Shown: piece after piece, positions 22,014-31,300 of the stretch | How positions within the stretch are numbered: the first letter of the stretch is position 1 | Layout of the letters: the number at the start of each line of letters is the position of its first letter | Origin: Didymella arachidicola | Taxonomy: Eukaryota > Ascomycota > Dothideomycetes > Pleosporales > Didymellaceae | Length of the DNA: 64,000 nt | Direction of reading: 5' to 3' | Assembly (NCBI GenBank): GCA_016630955.3 | Contig: CM049985.1 | Span: 1,736,001-1,800,000, forward strand | Notes under the pieces: generated by a model | Told to the model about the DNA's origin: nothing | Seen by the model: only the letters and a program-made list of their open reading frames with translations | The model's database searches: none | Program-made: the position numbers and the translations under genes

Positions 22014-22295
22014 TATATAGCGTATAAGGATATAACTTTTATAGTTTATATTTAACCTTAGTTATTAAGTTTATCTCTAGATCTTAAACCTAACCTTTAA
22101 GCTAGATAGTCTACTCTATACTACTTATTATTAACTCTACTCTTAAGACTAACAGATTGTATCTATATACCTTATTATAACCTAACCCCTTTAGCTTTCT
22201 ATTACTATGCTTATCCCTAAGAACTAATAGAACTAGTACTTATAAGCTTTGCTTAAAATATAACTTTAATATTTTAAACACCCCTAAGATAAGTA
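22014..22295. other. spacer of the P10/P11 inverted pair
   Basis: 282 bp, TA-rich, no recognisable coding content. It forms the loop of a 1.86-kb inverted repeat. Confidence 0.6.
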
Positions 22296-24161
22296 ACGTA
22301 CATCACGGGCGAGCGGCGCACATGGGCGAGCGGCGCACTTTTGCCAAGACCCCACCAAAAACACCTACATTATGGCCCAGAACACCACAAATTAGCCCTG
22401 CAAAAGGCAAAACAAGCTGTAATATTACTTAGGGACCTCTTCTGCTCTATTATTGCACGTTCGTGCGTTGTGCCCACCCTCTCCGCACCGTCCACAGCGT
22501 CGTTGGGATGGTTCACCTCCTTCAGCACGCACCTGTGTCTTCCTCTTCTTTCCATCACTACGTGCGCCAAACTCTGATAGAGCAGTCTGCCGCTGGCCCT
22601 CTTCAACCGTGAGGCTTCCCTCTGTCTAGATATGCCTTCTTTTGCGCGATTTACGTTCTGTAGCAGCTGCTAGAGCTGCGTGAAGCGCAGCGTTCTCCCG
22701 TTGTGCCAAAGCCAGCTTGTGCGCAACAATTGCTGCCCCCTTTGAGACCTTCTCAAACGCTTCAACCATAGAGGTTGGTAAGCTGTCTATATGCTTCTGA
22801 ATCCTCTTCTTCACAAGCGTTGATTGCGACCTGAATTCTAGGGTATTGCTTGGGGTTTGCGACTGCCAGAGCGGGCTGTTTTAGGGGAGTGGTGGCGATG
22901 GGGTGCGCAGCCTCACATTTAGGGTTGATATAACGCGATCTGGGTTAAATGGAGCCAATCCGGCCCCTCAGAACCCTCCCTAGATGTTGCTGGAGGTTAT
23001 AGCTTTGTTATAAGCTGCTATAAAGCATAGGAGGAACTCCTGCTTTGTGATGTGGTTAATCCGGTTGTGTATAAGCTAATTGACCTCATCCCTGTACGCC
23101 TTCTTTAGAGGGCCAAAACAAGCCACATCAAGTGGCTGAAGGAGGTGCGATGAGTGCGGAGACATGCATAGGATTATAATCTTCTGATCCTTGCAGTATT
23201 GCGCGAATTCTGCAGTGTTATGGCTCCCATGACCATCAATAATCAGCAACCGGTGGCTGCCAACAGTACGCGCCTTTGTATGCCTGTCAAAGTGCTTTAA
23301 CCAGTCAAAACCAAGCTCGTTAGTAGTCTAGCCGTTCTCAGAGACAGCAACAGTCCAATCCTGGGGCAGGTCATCATCTTTGTACCAGTTGGACTGGTGG
23401 CGGCGGGCTTTGAAGATGATGTAGGGCGGGATTGCCCACCCTGTGGCATTGATGCCCTGGATGACCGTTACCCACTCGCGATTGCCTAGCTAGACTGCCT
23501 TTGCCCGTTCACGGTTCTCTGAAGCTGTAACGACTGCTCCAGAGCTTATCTGGCCCATCATGAAGCCTGTCTCGTCGAAGTTGTACGTGTCGTTGTCCTG
23601 GATGCCATACTTGGCTTTAGTGTTAGCTACAAGGTTGAACTAGCCCTGTATAACCTCAGGATCCTCACAGAGGGCTCTCTTGTAGTCGTACTTGCGATTA
23701 AAGACCACTTTGAGCTCCTCCTGACGCGAAACGAACGTGCTGGCCCAGTTTGAGCCAACAGGGGCCAAACCGCGCTCTTTCCGCAGAGAATTGGCGATAT
23801 CAGTCACATCTGCAAGCCGAGGAGGCCGTCCTTGCTTAGACAGCTCAAGTATATGCGTAACAATCACCTCCTCTTCAGTATTGGTCAGATTTCGTGAGTT
23901 GGCCATAGTATCAACGCGTGAAGGTCGTCCGGCGCGTCTTGCGCGTAGTGTTGTTTCAGGGGCGCTGAAGATAGCGGCAGCGCGTCGAACAGAGAGTTTC
24001 GCGTCTTGTTTAAGAGCTTGGATTGCAAGCTGTACCTGAGCTTCTTTTAACGCGTCTGACTGGTGCTGTTGTGGTGGCATTAGGGTGGCGATGGTGTTTT
24101 GGTGTGGTCTTGGCAAAAGTGCGCCGCTCGCCCATGTGCGCCGCTCGCCCGTGATGTACGT
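22296..24161 (-). mobile_element. P11: pogo-type transposon, sister of P1 and P10
   Basis: 1866 bp between TA at 22294-22295 and 24162-24163, with the same perfect TIRs as P10. The interior is almost identical to P1 and P10. The 60 bp just inside its 5' TIR differ and resemble the P6/P12 leader (GACCACACCAAAACACC), so the copy looks mosaic. Confidence 0.93.
22425..24080 (-). pseudogene. P11 transposase, about eight stops
   Basis: Same 552-codon frame as P1 and P10. It shares their five common stops, has the P10-specific stop at the DEVN position, and shares with P1 the stops near RRHI and LP. The stop distribution (some with P1, some with P10) indicates shuffling among copies. N-terminus MPPQQHQSDALKEAQ differs from MPPQKQQTDALKEAQ in P1 and P10. 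Confidence 0.87.
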
Positions 24162-24217
24162 TACTATAACTATATATAGTATACTTAGTACCTCTTAGAG
24201 ACTAATTATACTAATTA

Positions 24218-26055
24218 ACGTACCTCACGGGCGAGCCGTCCACACGGGCGAGTCGCCCACTTTTGCCAAGACCACACCAAAACACCCTTCCTACACTAAT
24301 GCCTCAACAACAGCGCCAAACTAACACATCAAGCGAATCTCAAGTACAGCTTGCGCTTCAAGCTCTTATTCAAGACCCTAAACTTTCTGAGCGACGTGCT
24401 GCAGCTATCTACAACGCGCCACGAGCAACCTTACGCAATAGACGCGCTGGACGACCTTCACGCGCTGATACTATGGCCAACTCACGGAACCTGACCAATG
24501 CTGAGGAGCAGGTGATTATTGAGCACGTACTTGAGCTAGCCGCACGAGGATTTCCCCCCCGGCTTGACGCTGTGGCTGATATGGCCAATTCTCTGCGCAA
24601 TAAGCGTGGTATGGCCTATGTTAGCGCAAACTGGGCCAGTACGTTTGTTTCACGCCAACCAGAGCTCAAAGTGAAGTTCAATCGCAAGTACGACTACAGG
24701 AGAGCCCTCTGCGAGAATCCTGAGGTTATACAGGGCTGGTTTAGCCTAGTAGCCAACATTAAAGCCAAGTATGGCATCCAGGATAACGACACGTACAACT
24801 TTGATGAGACAGGCTTCATGATGGGCCAGATATCTACTGGAGCGGTTGTTACAGCTTCAGAGCATCGAGGAAGACCAAAGCAGGTCCAGCCAGGCAACCG
24901 GGAGTGGACAACAGTTATCCAGGGCATCAATGCTACAGGGTGGGCTATCCCACCCTTTATTATCTTCAAAGCGCGCAACCAGCTCACCAACTGGTACAAG
25001 GAAGAAGACCTGCCTAAAGACTGGGTTATTGGGATCTCTGAGAACGGCTGGACTACAAATCAGCTTGGTCTGCAGTGGTTAAAGCACTTTGACGAGCATA
25101 CAAAGGGACGTACAGTAGGCACCCACCGTATGCTTATTATTGACGGCCATGAGAGTCACAACTCGCTGGACTTCCAGCAATACTGCAAGGATAGCAAGAT
25201 TATCACTGTCTGCATGCCTCCTCACTCCTCTCACCTACTCCAGTCTCTTGACGTTGGCTGCTTCTCGCCATTGAAGCGCGCTTACAGTCGTGAGGTAGAG
25301 AGCCTGATGCGCAACCACATCAACCACATCACCAAGCTTGAGTTTCTGCCTGCGTTTAAGGCAGCCTTTAATCGATCGTTTACGCCAGTCAATATCTGCT
25401 CAGCCTTCCGGGGAGCAGGTCTAGTACCTTATCAGCCAGAGGCTGTCCTCTCAAAGCTAGACGTACAGCTACGTACACCTACTCCACCAGCTGCTCTCAC
25501 GGAGGCTCTCTGGGAGGCTCGTACGCCGAGCAATGTACGTGAGCTTGAGGCTCAATCAACGTTGATACGCAATCGCGTGCGACAGCACAAGAGCTCATCA
25601 CCAGCTTCGATTATTGAGGCGATTAACCAGCTCAAGAAGGGGGCTGAGGTGATGATGCTCTCAGCTGAGCTGATGCGCGATCGGATCACCAGCCTTGAGA
25701 GAGCCAACGAAGCAGCATCAAAGCGTAAGGAGCGCAAGAAAAAGCGTATACAGAAGCGAGGTGTGTTAACAAAGGGGGCTGGAGAGGATATACTTGCTCA
25801 ACGTGAGGCTGATCAGCAGCTTGCCCGTGAGGAGCGTCAGGGAGGAGAGCGATCAGGCCTTAGCCGCCAGGCTCTAGCGCGCTGTAAGACGTGTAGGGAG
25901 ACTGGGCACAACTCACGTACATGCAAAAAAGAAGCTGTAGCTACTACATAATCTCCTCTGTAAATCTCTATATATTATACTATTGCGTTGTTGAGTTGTA
26001 AGCCTATAGAGGTGCTTAAAGTTGGTGGGGTGGCCGACTCGCTTGTAAAACACGT
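24218..26055 (+). mobile_element. P12: chimeric pogo-type transposon with two unlike ends
   Basis: 1838 bp between TA at 24216-24217 and 26056-26057. The left terminus is of the P1/P6 type (ACGTACCTCACGGGCGAG, words GCGAGCCGTCCAC and GCGAGTCGCCCAC, then TTTTGCCAAGACCACACC). The right terminus read inward is ACGTGTTTTACAAGCGAG, GCGAGTCGGCCACCCCACC: the P3/P7/P13 type, with one word only. The non-coding stretch after the stop is also clearly similar to that of P13. It abuts P13, sharing one TA. Confidence 0.88.
24299..25951 (+). CDS. pogo-type transposase, 550 aa, intact and chimeric
   Basis: Predicted DDE transposase. ATG chosen at 24299 (MPQQQRQTNTSSESQVQLAL); an upstream in-frame extension has no ATG. 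HTH: LSERRAAAIYNAPRATLRNRRA. Triad: YNFDETGF, LIIDGHESH, LQSLDVGCF with 35 residues between the second and third Asp. The tail is basic (KRKERKKKRIQKR) and ends in a CCHC knuckle (CKTCRETGHNSRTC). Residues up to about 300 follow the P1/P6/P10 lineage ([20 protein letters not shown]). From about [20 protein letters not shown] on, the protein follows P13. The switch lies near 25,190-25,235, between the second and third catalytic residues. No stops; potentially active. Confidence 0.92.
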   Translation: MPQQQRQTNTSSESQVQLALQALIQDPKLSERRAAAIYNAPRATLRNRRAGRPSRADTMANSRNLTNAEEQVIIEHVLELAARGFPPRLDAVADMANSLRNKRGMAYVSANWASTFVSRQPELKVKFNRKYDYRRALCENPEVIQGWFSLVANIKAKYGIQDNDTYNFDETGFMMGQISTGAVVTASEHRGRPKQVQPGNREWTTVIQGINATGWAIPPFIIFKARNQLTNWYKEEDLPKDWVIGISENGWTTNQLGLQWLKHFDEHTKGRTVGTHRMLIIDGHESHNSLDFQQYCKDSKIITVCMPPHSSHLLQSLDVGCFSPLKRAYSREVESLMRNHINHITKLEFLPAFKAAFNRSFTPVNICSAFRGAGLVPYQPEAVLSKLDVQLRTPTPPAALTEALWEARTPSNVRELEAQSTLIRNRVRQHKSSSPASIIEAINQLKKGAEVMMLSAELMRDRITSLERANEAASKRKERKKKRIQKRGVLTKGAGEDILAQREADQQLAREERQGGERSGLSRQALARCKTCRETGHNSRTCKKEAVATT

Positions 26056-26057
26056 TA

Positions 26058-27912
26058 ACGTAGTTTACAAGCGAGTCGCGCGTACAAGCGAGTCGCGCAC
26101 CCCACCAAACTTGTCTACCTCTTTGATCTCAACGTACAATGGCGCCACGTAGCGAAAAGCAATCACGTTCAAATGAAGCAGATATTCAGCTTGCTATCTC
26201 ATCTATCGATAATTATCAATTTACAGCCAATCGACGCGCTGCTACTGTCTACAACGTCCCTGAATCTACGCTACGTGACCGGCGTAGTGGCAAGCCTGCC
26301 CGACGCGATTGCCAGCCCAACTCAAAGAAGCTGACTGAGCGAGAAGAGGAGGTGATAGTCAGCTATATACTTGACCTTGACGCGCGTGGATTTGCGCCTA
26401 CGTACACTGCTGTACGCGATATGGCTGATAGATTGCTAGCTGCGCGCAGCGCTGGTCAGGTCGGCGTCCATTGGGCGCGCAACTTTGTCAAACGTACAGA
26501 CGCTCTTACGACGCGTTTTAATCGCGCGTACGATAGGCAGAGAGCTCTGTGTGAGGATCCAGTCCTAATTAAGAGCTGGTTTGAGCTTGTAGAGCAGACA
26601 AAAGCCAAGTACGGCATCTGTGATGATGATGTCTGGAACTTTGACGAGGCAGGCTTCATGATGGGCAAGATCACGACGCAGCTTGTCGTGACAGGGTCAG
26701 AGCGGAGAGGCCGGCCAAAGGCTCTCCAGCCTGGCAATCGTGAATGGGCAACGTTGATTGCTGGGATCAACGCTGCTGGGTGGTCTATCCCACCGTTCAT
26801 CATCTTGACTGGCCAGTACCACCTCTCTGCCTGGTATGAGGACGCAGCAATCCCACGTGACTGGGCGATCGCAGTCAGCGACAACGGCTGGACTGCCAAC
26901 AAGCTAGGAGTAGAGTGGCTAGAGCATTTTAACGCTCATACAAAGGCTCGTACAGTAGGAGCGCGTCGGCTGCTCATCCTTGATGGCCATGAGAGCCACC
27001 ACTCTCTTAAGTTCCAGGAGATCTGCAAGGAGAACAATATCTACACGCTCTGTATGCCGCCTCACTCATCTCACCTTCTCCAGCCTCTTGACGTTGGCTG
27101 CTTCTCGCCATTAAAGCGCGCGTACAGCCGTGAGATTGAGAGCCTGATCCGCCACCGTATCAACCACATTACTAAGCTTGAGTTTCTGCCAGCTCTTAAG
27201 GCAGCGTACGATCGATCGTTCACACTAGCCAATATAAAATCAGCTTTTCAAGGAGCAGGTCTTGTCCCACACCAGCCAGACGCAGTCCTATCAAAGCTTG
27301 ACGTGCAGCTGCGTACGCTGACTCCACCAGCAGCTCTGATAGACGCTCTGTGGGAGGCTCGTACACCAAGCAACGTACGTGAGCTTGAAGCTCAGTCAAC
27401 GCTTATACGTGAGCGCGTACGCAAGCACAAGAGCTCATCACCAGCCTCGATCCTTGATGCAATAGATCAGCTTAAGAAGGGAGCAGAAGTAGTAATGCTT
27501 TCTGCTGAGCTGATGCGTGATCGGATTACTAGTTTTGAGAGAGCAAACGAGGCAGCGTCTGCGCGTAAACAACGCAAGAGAAAGCGTATACAGAAGCAAG
27601 GAGTCTTAACAAAGGGAGCTGGAGAGGATATAATTACCCAACGTGAGGCTGAGCAGCAGATTACTCGTGAGGAGCGTCAGAGAGGAGAGCAATCAGGCGT
27701 CAGTCGTCAGTCTCTTGCGCGCTGCAAGAGGTGTAGAGAGCGTGGTCACAACTCACGTACGTGCAAGAAAGAGTCTCTAGCTACTACTTAGTCTACTGCC
27801 TTAATCTCTATATACTATTCTGTTGCGTTGTTAAGATATGCGTCTGCAGAGGTGCTCAAGTTTGGTGGGGTGCGCGACTCGCTTGTACGCGCGACTCGCT
27901 TGTAAACTACGT
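26058..27912 (+). mobile_element. P13: intact pogo-type transposon at the edge of the block
   Basis: 1855 bp between TA at 26056-26057 (shared with P12) and 27913-27914. The ends are perfect inverted copies: ACGTAGTTTACAAGCGAG, then two copies of ACAAGCGAGTCGCGC and CACCCCACCAAAC. There are no RIP stops. It marks the right border of the transposon block. Confidence 0.94.
26139..27791 (+). CDS. pogo-type transposase, 550 aa, intact
   Basis: Predicted cut-and-paste DDE_1 transposase. The first ATG after the left TIR gives [23 protein letters not shown] region [20 protein letters not shown], then CENP-B-like [30 protein letters not shown]. Catalytic triad [26 protein letters not shown] (DD35D). 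Leucine-rich helical segment around residues 440-480, NLS-like [12 protein letters not shown], terminal CCHC knuckle [14 protein letters not shown]. Its N-terminal half groups with P3 and P7; its C-terminal third is nearly that of P12. Intact, so it could supply transposase in trans to the P3/P7-type ends. Confidence 0.94.
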   Translation: MAPRSEKQSRSNEADIQLAISSIDNYQFTANRRAATVYNVPESTLRDRRSGKPARRDCQPNSKKLTEREEEVIVSYILDLDARGFAPTYTAVRDMADRLLAARSAGQVGVHWARNFVKRTDALTTRFNRAYDRQRALCEDPVLIKSWFELVEQTKAKYGICDDDVWNFDEAGFMMGKITTQLVVTGSERRGRPKALQPGNREWATLIAGINAAGWSIPPFIILTGQYHLSAWYEDAAIPRDWAIAVSDNGWTANKLGVEWLEHFNAHTKARTVGARRLLILDGHESHHSLKFQEICKENNIYTLCMPPHSSHLLQPLDVGCFSPLKRAYSREIESLIRHRINHITKLEFLPALKAAYDRSFTLANIKSAFQGAGLVPHQPDAVLSKLDVQLRTLTPPAALIDALWEARTPSNVRELEAQSTLIRERVRKHKSSSPASILDAIDQLKKGAEVVMLSAELMRDRITSFERANEAASARKQRKRKRIQKQGVLTKGAGEDIITQREAEQQITREERQRGEQSGVSRQSLARCKRCRERGHNSRTCKKESLATT

Positions 27913-28370
27913 TAGTGGTGTTGGAGATGTGATATGCGAAGGGTGAAAATATAAACAACTGTGACAAACGCTCGCTAGGCGGTTTGACAGACTAAATTAA
28001 GGAGCAGTTCCCATGCTCCATAACGCAGCCGCTGACTGCTGCATCCATGTTAGGCCTCATTACAAGAGATCAGCTATGCTGGGTATAAATGTCGAAACCA
28101 GGCCTACGTCGTCCAAGAAAAGTGAACTGGAGTACAAAACAAGTATTATCGATTCGCGATGCAAATATCCTAGTCGTCCAACACATACGCTTGATATGCA
28201 TGCGCTCCAACTCCGCTCGAACCTGCTTGCAAAGATGCTGAGATAGTCTAGCCCAACGTTCAAGTTAAAGGTATACATGGAAAATGTCCCACAACAACGG
28301 AACGGGTATTTGCGAAATCAGACGTCTTGCAACCTCTAAACCCCCTCCAAACACATCAACAAAAGCCGCC
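27913..28370. other. intergenic: P13 to formin 3' end
   Basis: 458 bp with the base composition of host DNA and no RIP pattern. It should contain the 3' UTR of the formin. No other feature seen. Confidence 0.6.
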
Positions 28371-31300
28371 TCATGATGCGTGTGAGATGTTTCCTACCTC
28401 ATCGGGCGGCGGTGTAGGCAAGTCTCTACTCTTCTGCTCAGGGCTGGGCGGGACGACAATCGTCGTAGGCGTATTCGGCTGTTCGTCGCTGCCCCTTGTG
28501 ACCGGTCTTTCCTCGTCATCTCGTGTATCTGGATGATCGCCAGCGACACTACCGCCAGCGTCACTTGCGCCATCCATCTCCCTCTCCTCTGGAATACTCG
28601 GGCTCATGAGCCCTCCATCATCACTCGCCTTGCTGGTGGCCTGCTGTCTCCTGCGTCTTCTGCGCTCGCGCTCGTTATCTGCAGACTCGCGGCGCCGACG
28701 CACTGAAAGGCTGCCATCCTTGTTGAGACCCTCGGGTCGCTGGAGGCCTTCCAGCATGGCTGCTGCACGATCTGCGACATCTGCACCGGGTGCGATGGAG
28801 CCGGTGGTCGAGCCGATGCTCGTCTCAGACTCATTCGTTTCGCTTGTTGGAGAGAAGAGTCTCGCTTTGTCTGCTGATTCGCCCTCTTCGACGGTCTCGC
28901 CTTCGTCGGCCATGTTGACGCCGATTTCAGGAATCTGCTGCCCGGAGGCGACGCGTACTTGATGACGATCCTTTAGGCGGGCACGACGGCGGCGGTCGCG
29001 TTGGTCTCTTGCTTCCGGCTTTGCAGCGCGCAATTTCTGGAGAAGATCATCCATAGCACCTGTACTGGCGGGGGACTTGGGAGCGCCATCATCTGAGTTG
29101 GCGGACGGTGACAACGGCCCAGCTTGTGCCTGTTTGCGGCGGATGGCAGCGTCATTGCGGCGGTGCTGTTCTTCGAGGCTAATGTTTTTCTCCTTCGATT
29201 TCTATAATCAAGTTAGCAAGCACGGGCCTTGGTAAGAGGGACTTGTAACATACCTTCCATTCCTGGACGAAGTTGGCCAGTTTGGCAAAGAAGTCACGCC
29301 GCGAAGAGTCGTCTGTGGGGTCTTCACCATAGAAAGCCATGATATCATCGTAGCTCTTCTGCATATCCTCGAGGAAGACTTGCAGCTGCTCAGCCTTTCT
29401 GCGGGCCTCCTTCATGCTCCTCTGCACGACAATCGAGACCTTGTCTTCGGGGTGGAACTTGCTTGGGTCGGATAAGTTACCCGCGTCAAGAGACATCTGG
29501 ATGTTCTTGATGTTGTCGATGTACTTCTTCGCATCGGTCTGCAGCTGTTCGACGTTGATCTTCTGTGCGGTAACAACGCCACCAATCTCATCTGTAAAGT
29601 CTTCCCAGCCGGGGTACTGGTTGCGCACAATACGCTCGACCACATCGGCGAATGTAGATTCGTTCTTGTCGTCCTTGAGCATGCCGAGACGAGACAGCGT
29701 GGAGAGCTTGAAACCATTGGCCTGTTTGTTGGCATCGTTCATGAAGTTACCAATGTCCAAAATGAGCCCCAGAACACTAATCAAACTGGATGAGCTACGC
29801 AGACTGTCTGCAACACGCGAGATTTCGAGCAGCTTATTCGAGATCTCATCGTAATCAGTCTCGTACGTGCGCGTCAGGGCTAGCGCTCTCATCCTACTCT
29901 TCCAGTAGTAGTGCAGCTCGTAGGCAGTGTACAGGTAGATCTGGTCTTCTCTGGTAAGCTCGTTGGGGTCCTGCTCACGCTTGGTCTCTGCCGGGCTGGG
30001 GCCAGTCCAGTCCTTCGAGTACGGCGCCATAAGCTTTGCAGTATTATCAGGAATATCACAGAAGTCGTTCTTCTGTAAGAACTCCATGACTACGCCATCG
30101 TCTAGAATCCTCTTGTCGCAGTGAATGATCATGGTGACTAGCTCGTCGACAGGGTATTGCGAAAACTTCGCCATACTGATCTGGAAGTTGTGCATCAGGT
30201 CGCGGGAGATGACCTGCTTCTTCTCTTCCTTCTTGGAGCCCTTCTTGCCGATCTGCTTGATCTCCTTAGCCAAGAAGAGCTTCTCGACCTCATCGAGTAC
30301 ACCCTTCTTGGCGAGCTCCTGATATTTCTCTTCCTTCTCTTCCGCTGTAAGACCGTGGGTTGCCCATACTGTAGAGCTCGGTGCATCGACCTTGTCCCAG
30401 TGAAGAGCCTTCATCTTCTTTTTGGGTCGAGGTCCTGACAAGGCCATGTGTCCAGGAGCATTGAAGCCAGGCTTTGGCAAGAATCCGGGTCGCTTCATAC
30501 CTGGCATAGGCGGTGGCGGTGGCGGTGGAGGCATGCTGCCATCGCCTGGCATCGGAGGCGCTCCCGGCATTGGGGGTGGCGGTGGGATGCCTGGCGTGCC
30601 AAAGCCAAGCTTGCCCGGAGGCGGTGGAGGTGGAGGTGGAGGGATATTAGCATTAGTGCCGGGCATTGGCGGCGGAGGCGGTATGTTTGCGGGGAATCCT
30701 AGAGCACCCGGAGGTGGTGGTGGGGGTGGGGGAATACCAGTAGGGCCAGCAGGGAAGCCAAGAGCGCCAGGGGGCGGTGGAGGAGGCGGTGGAATTGCTC
30801 CTCCGACTGGAGCACCGTTCGCTGGTGTTTCGTCGCCCTCGAATTTGGGAACAGTGGAGGCAATCTCGCCCATTAGGGCGTTGGCGGTCGAAGCACTCAA
30901 TTTCGGCTTGTGCATCTGGATCAGACGAGGCTTCTCGATGACAACATCCTCGTCGTCTTCGTTGACGTCGTACATGGTCTCATCTTCTCCAGCGGCACCA
31001 CCAGGCACGGGCTTTCTGCGTGGGACGCCGCTCTTTGCACGTACAGAGCCGAAAGAGTTGGGCTGCAGATCGTCACCGTAGCCTTCTGGCATCTCGCCCA
31101 TACCACCGTCCATCTTTTCTCTGAGCTCTCGCAGCTTCTCGCTGGGCGCAACCATCTGGAGAGTCTTGCCCTCAAGAGTAGCTTGAGTCTTTGCTCGTTG
31201 AAGCTGGATCTCGAGTCTGCTCATCAAGCGTTCACGATCCATGATGCCCTGCATCTGTGCAGGGTCAGAAGCGCCCAGGCCGTCCTTGCCGGACTTCTTC

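Noticed and set aside
24263..24298. N-terminal extension MPRPHQNTLPTL for the P12, P6 and related transposases
   Set aside because: It would need a TTG start inside the TIR; the first ATG further in is the natural start for a nuclear fungal gene.
30422..31081. 219-codon glycine-rich plus-strand frame
   Set aside because: It is the complement of the FH1 polyproline blocks; the Gly runs come from CCN codons read backwards.
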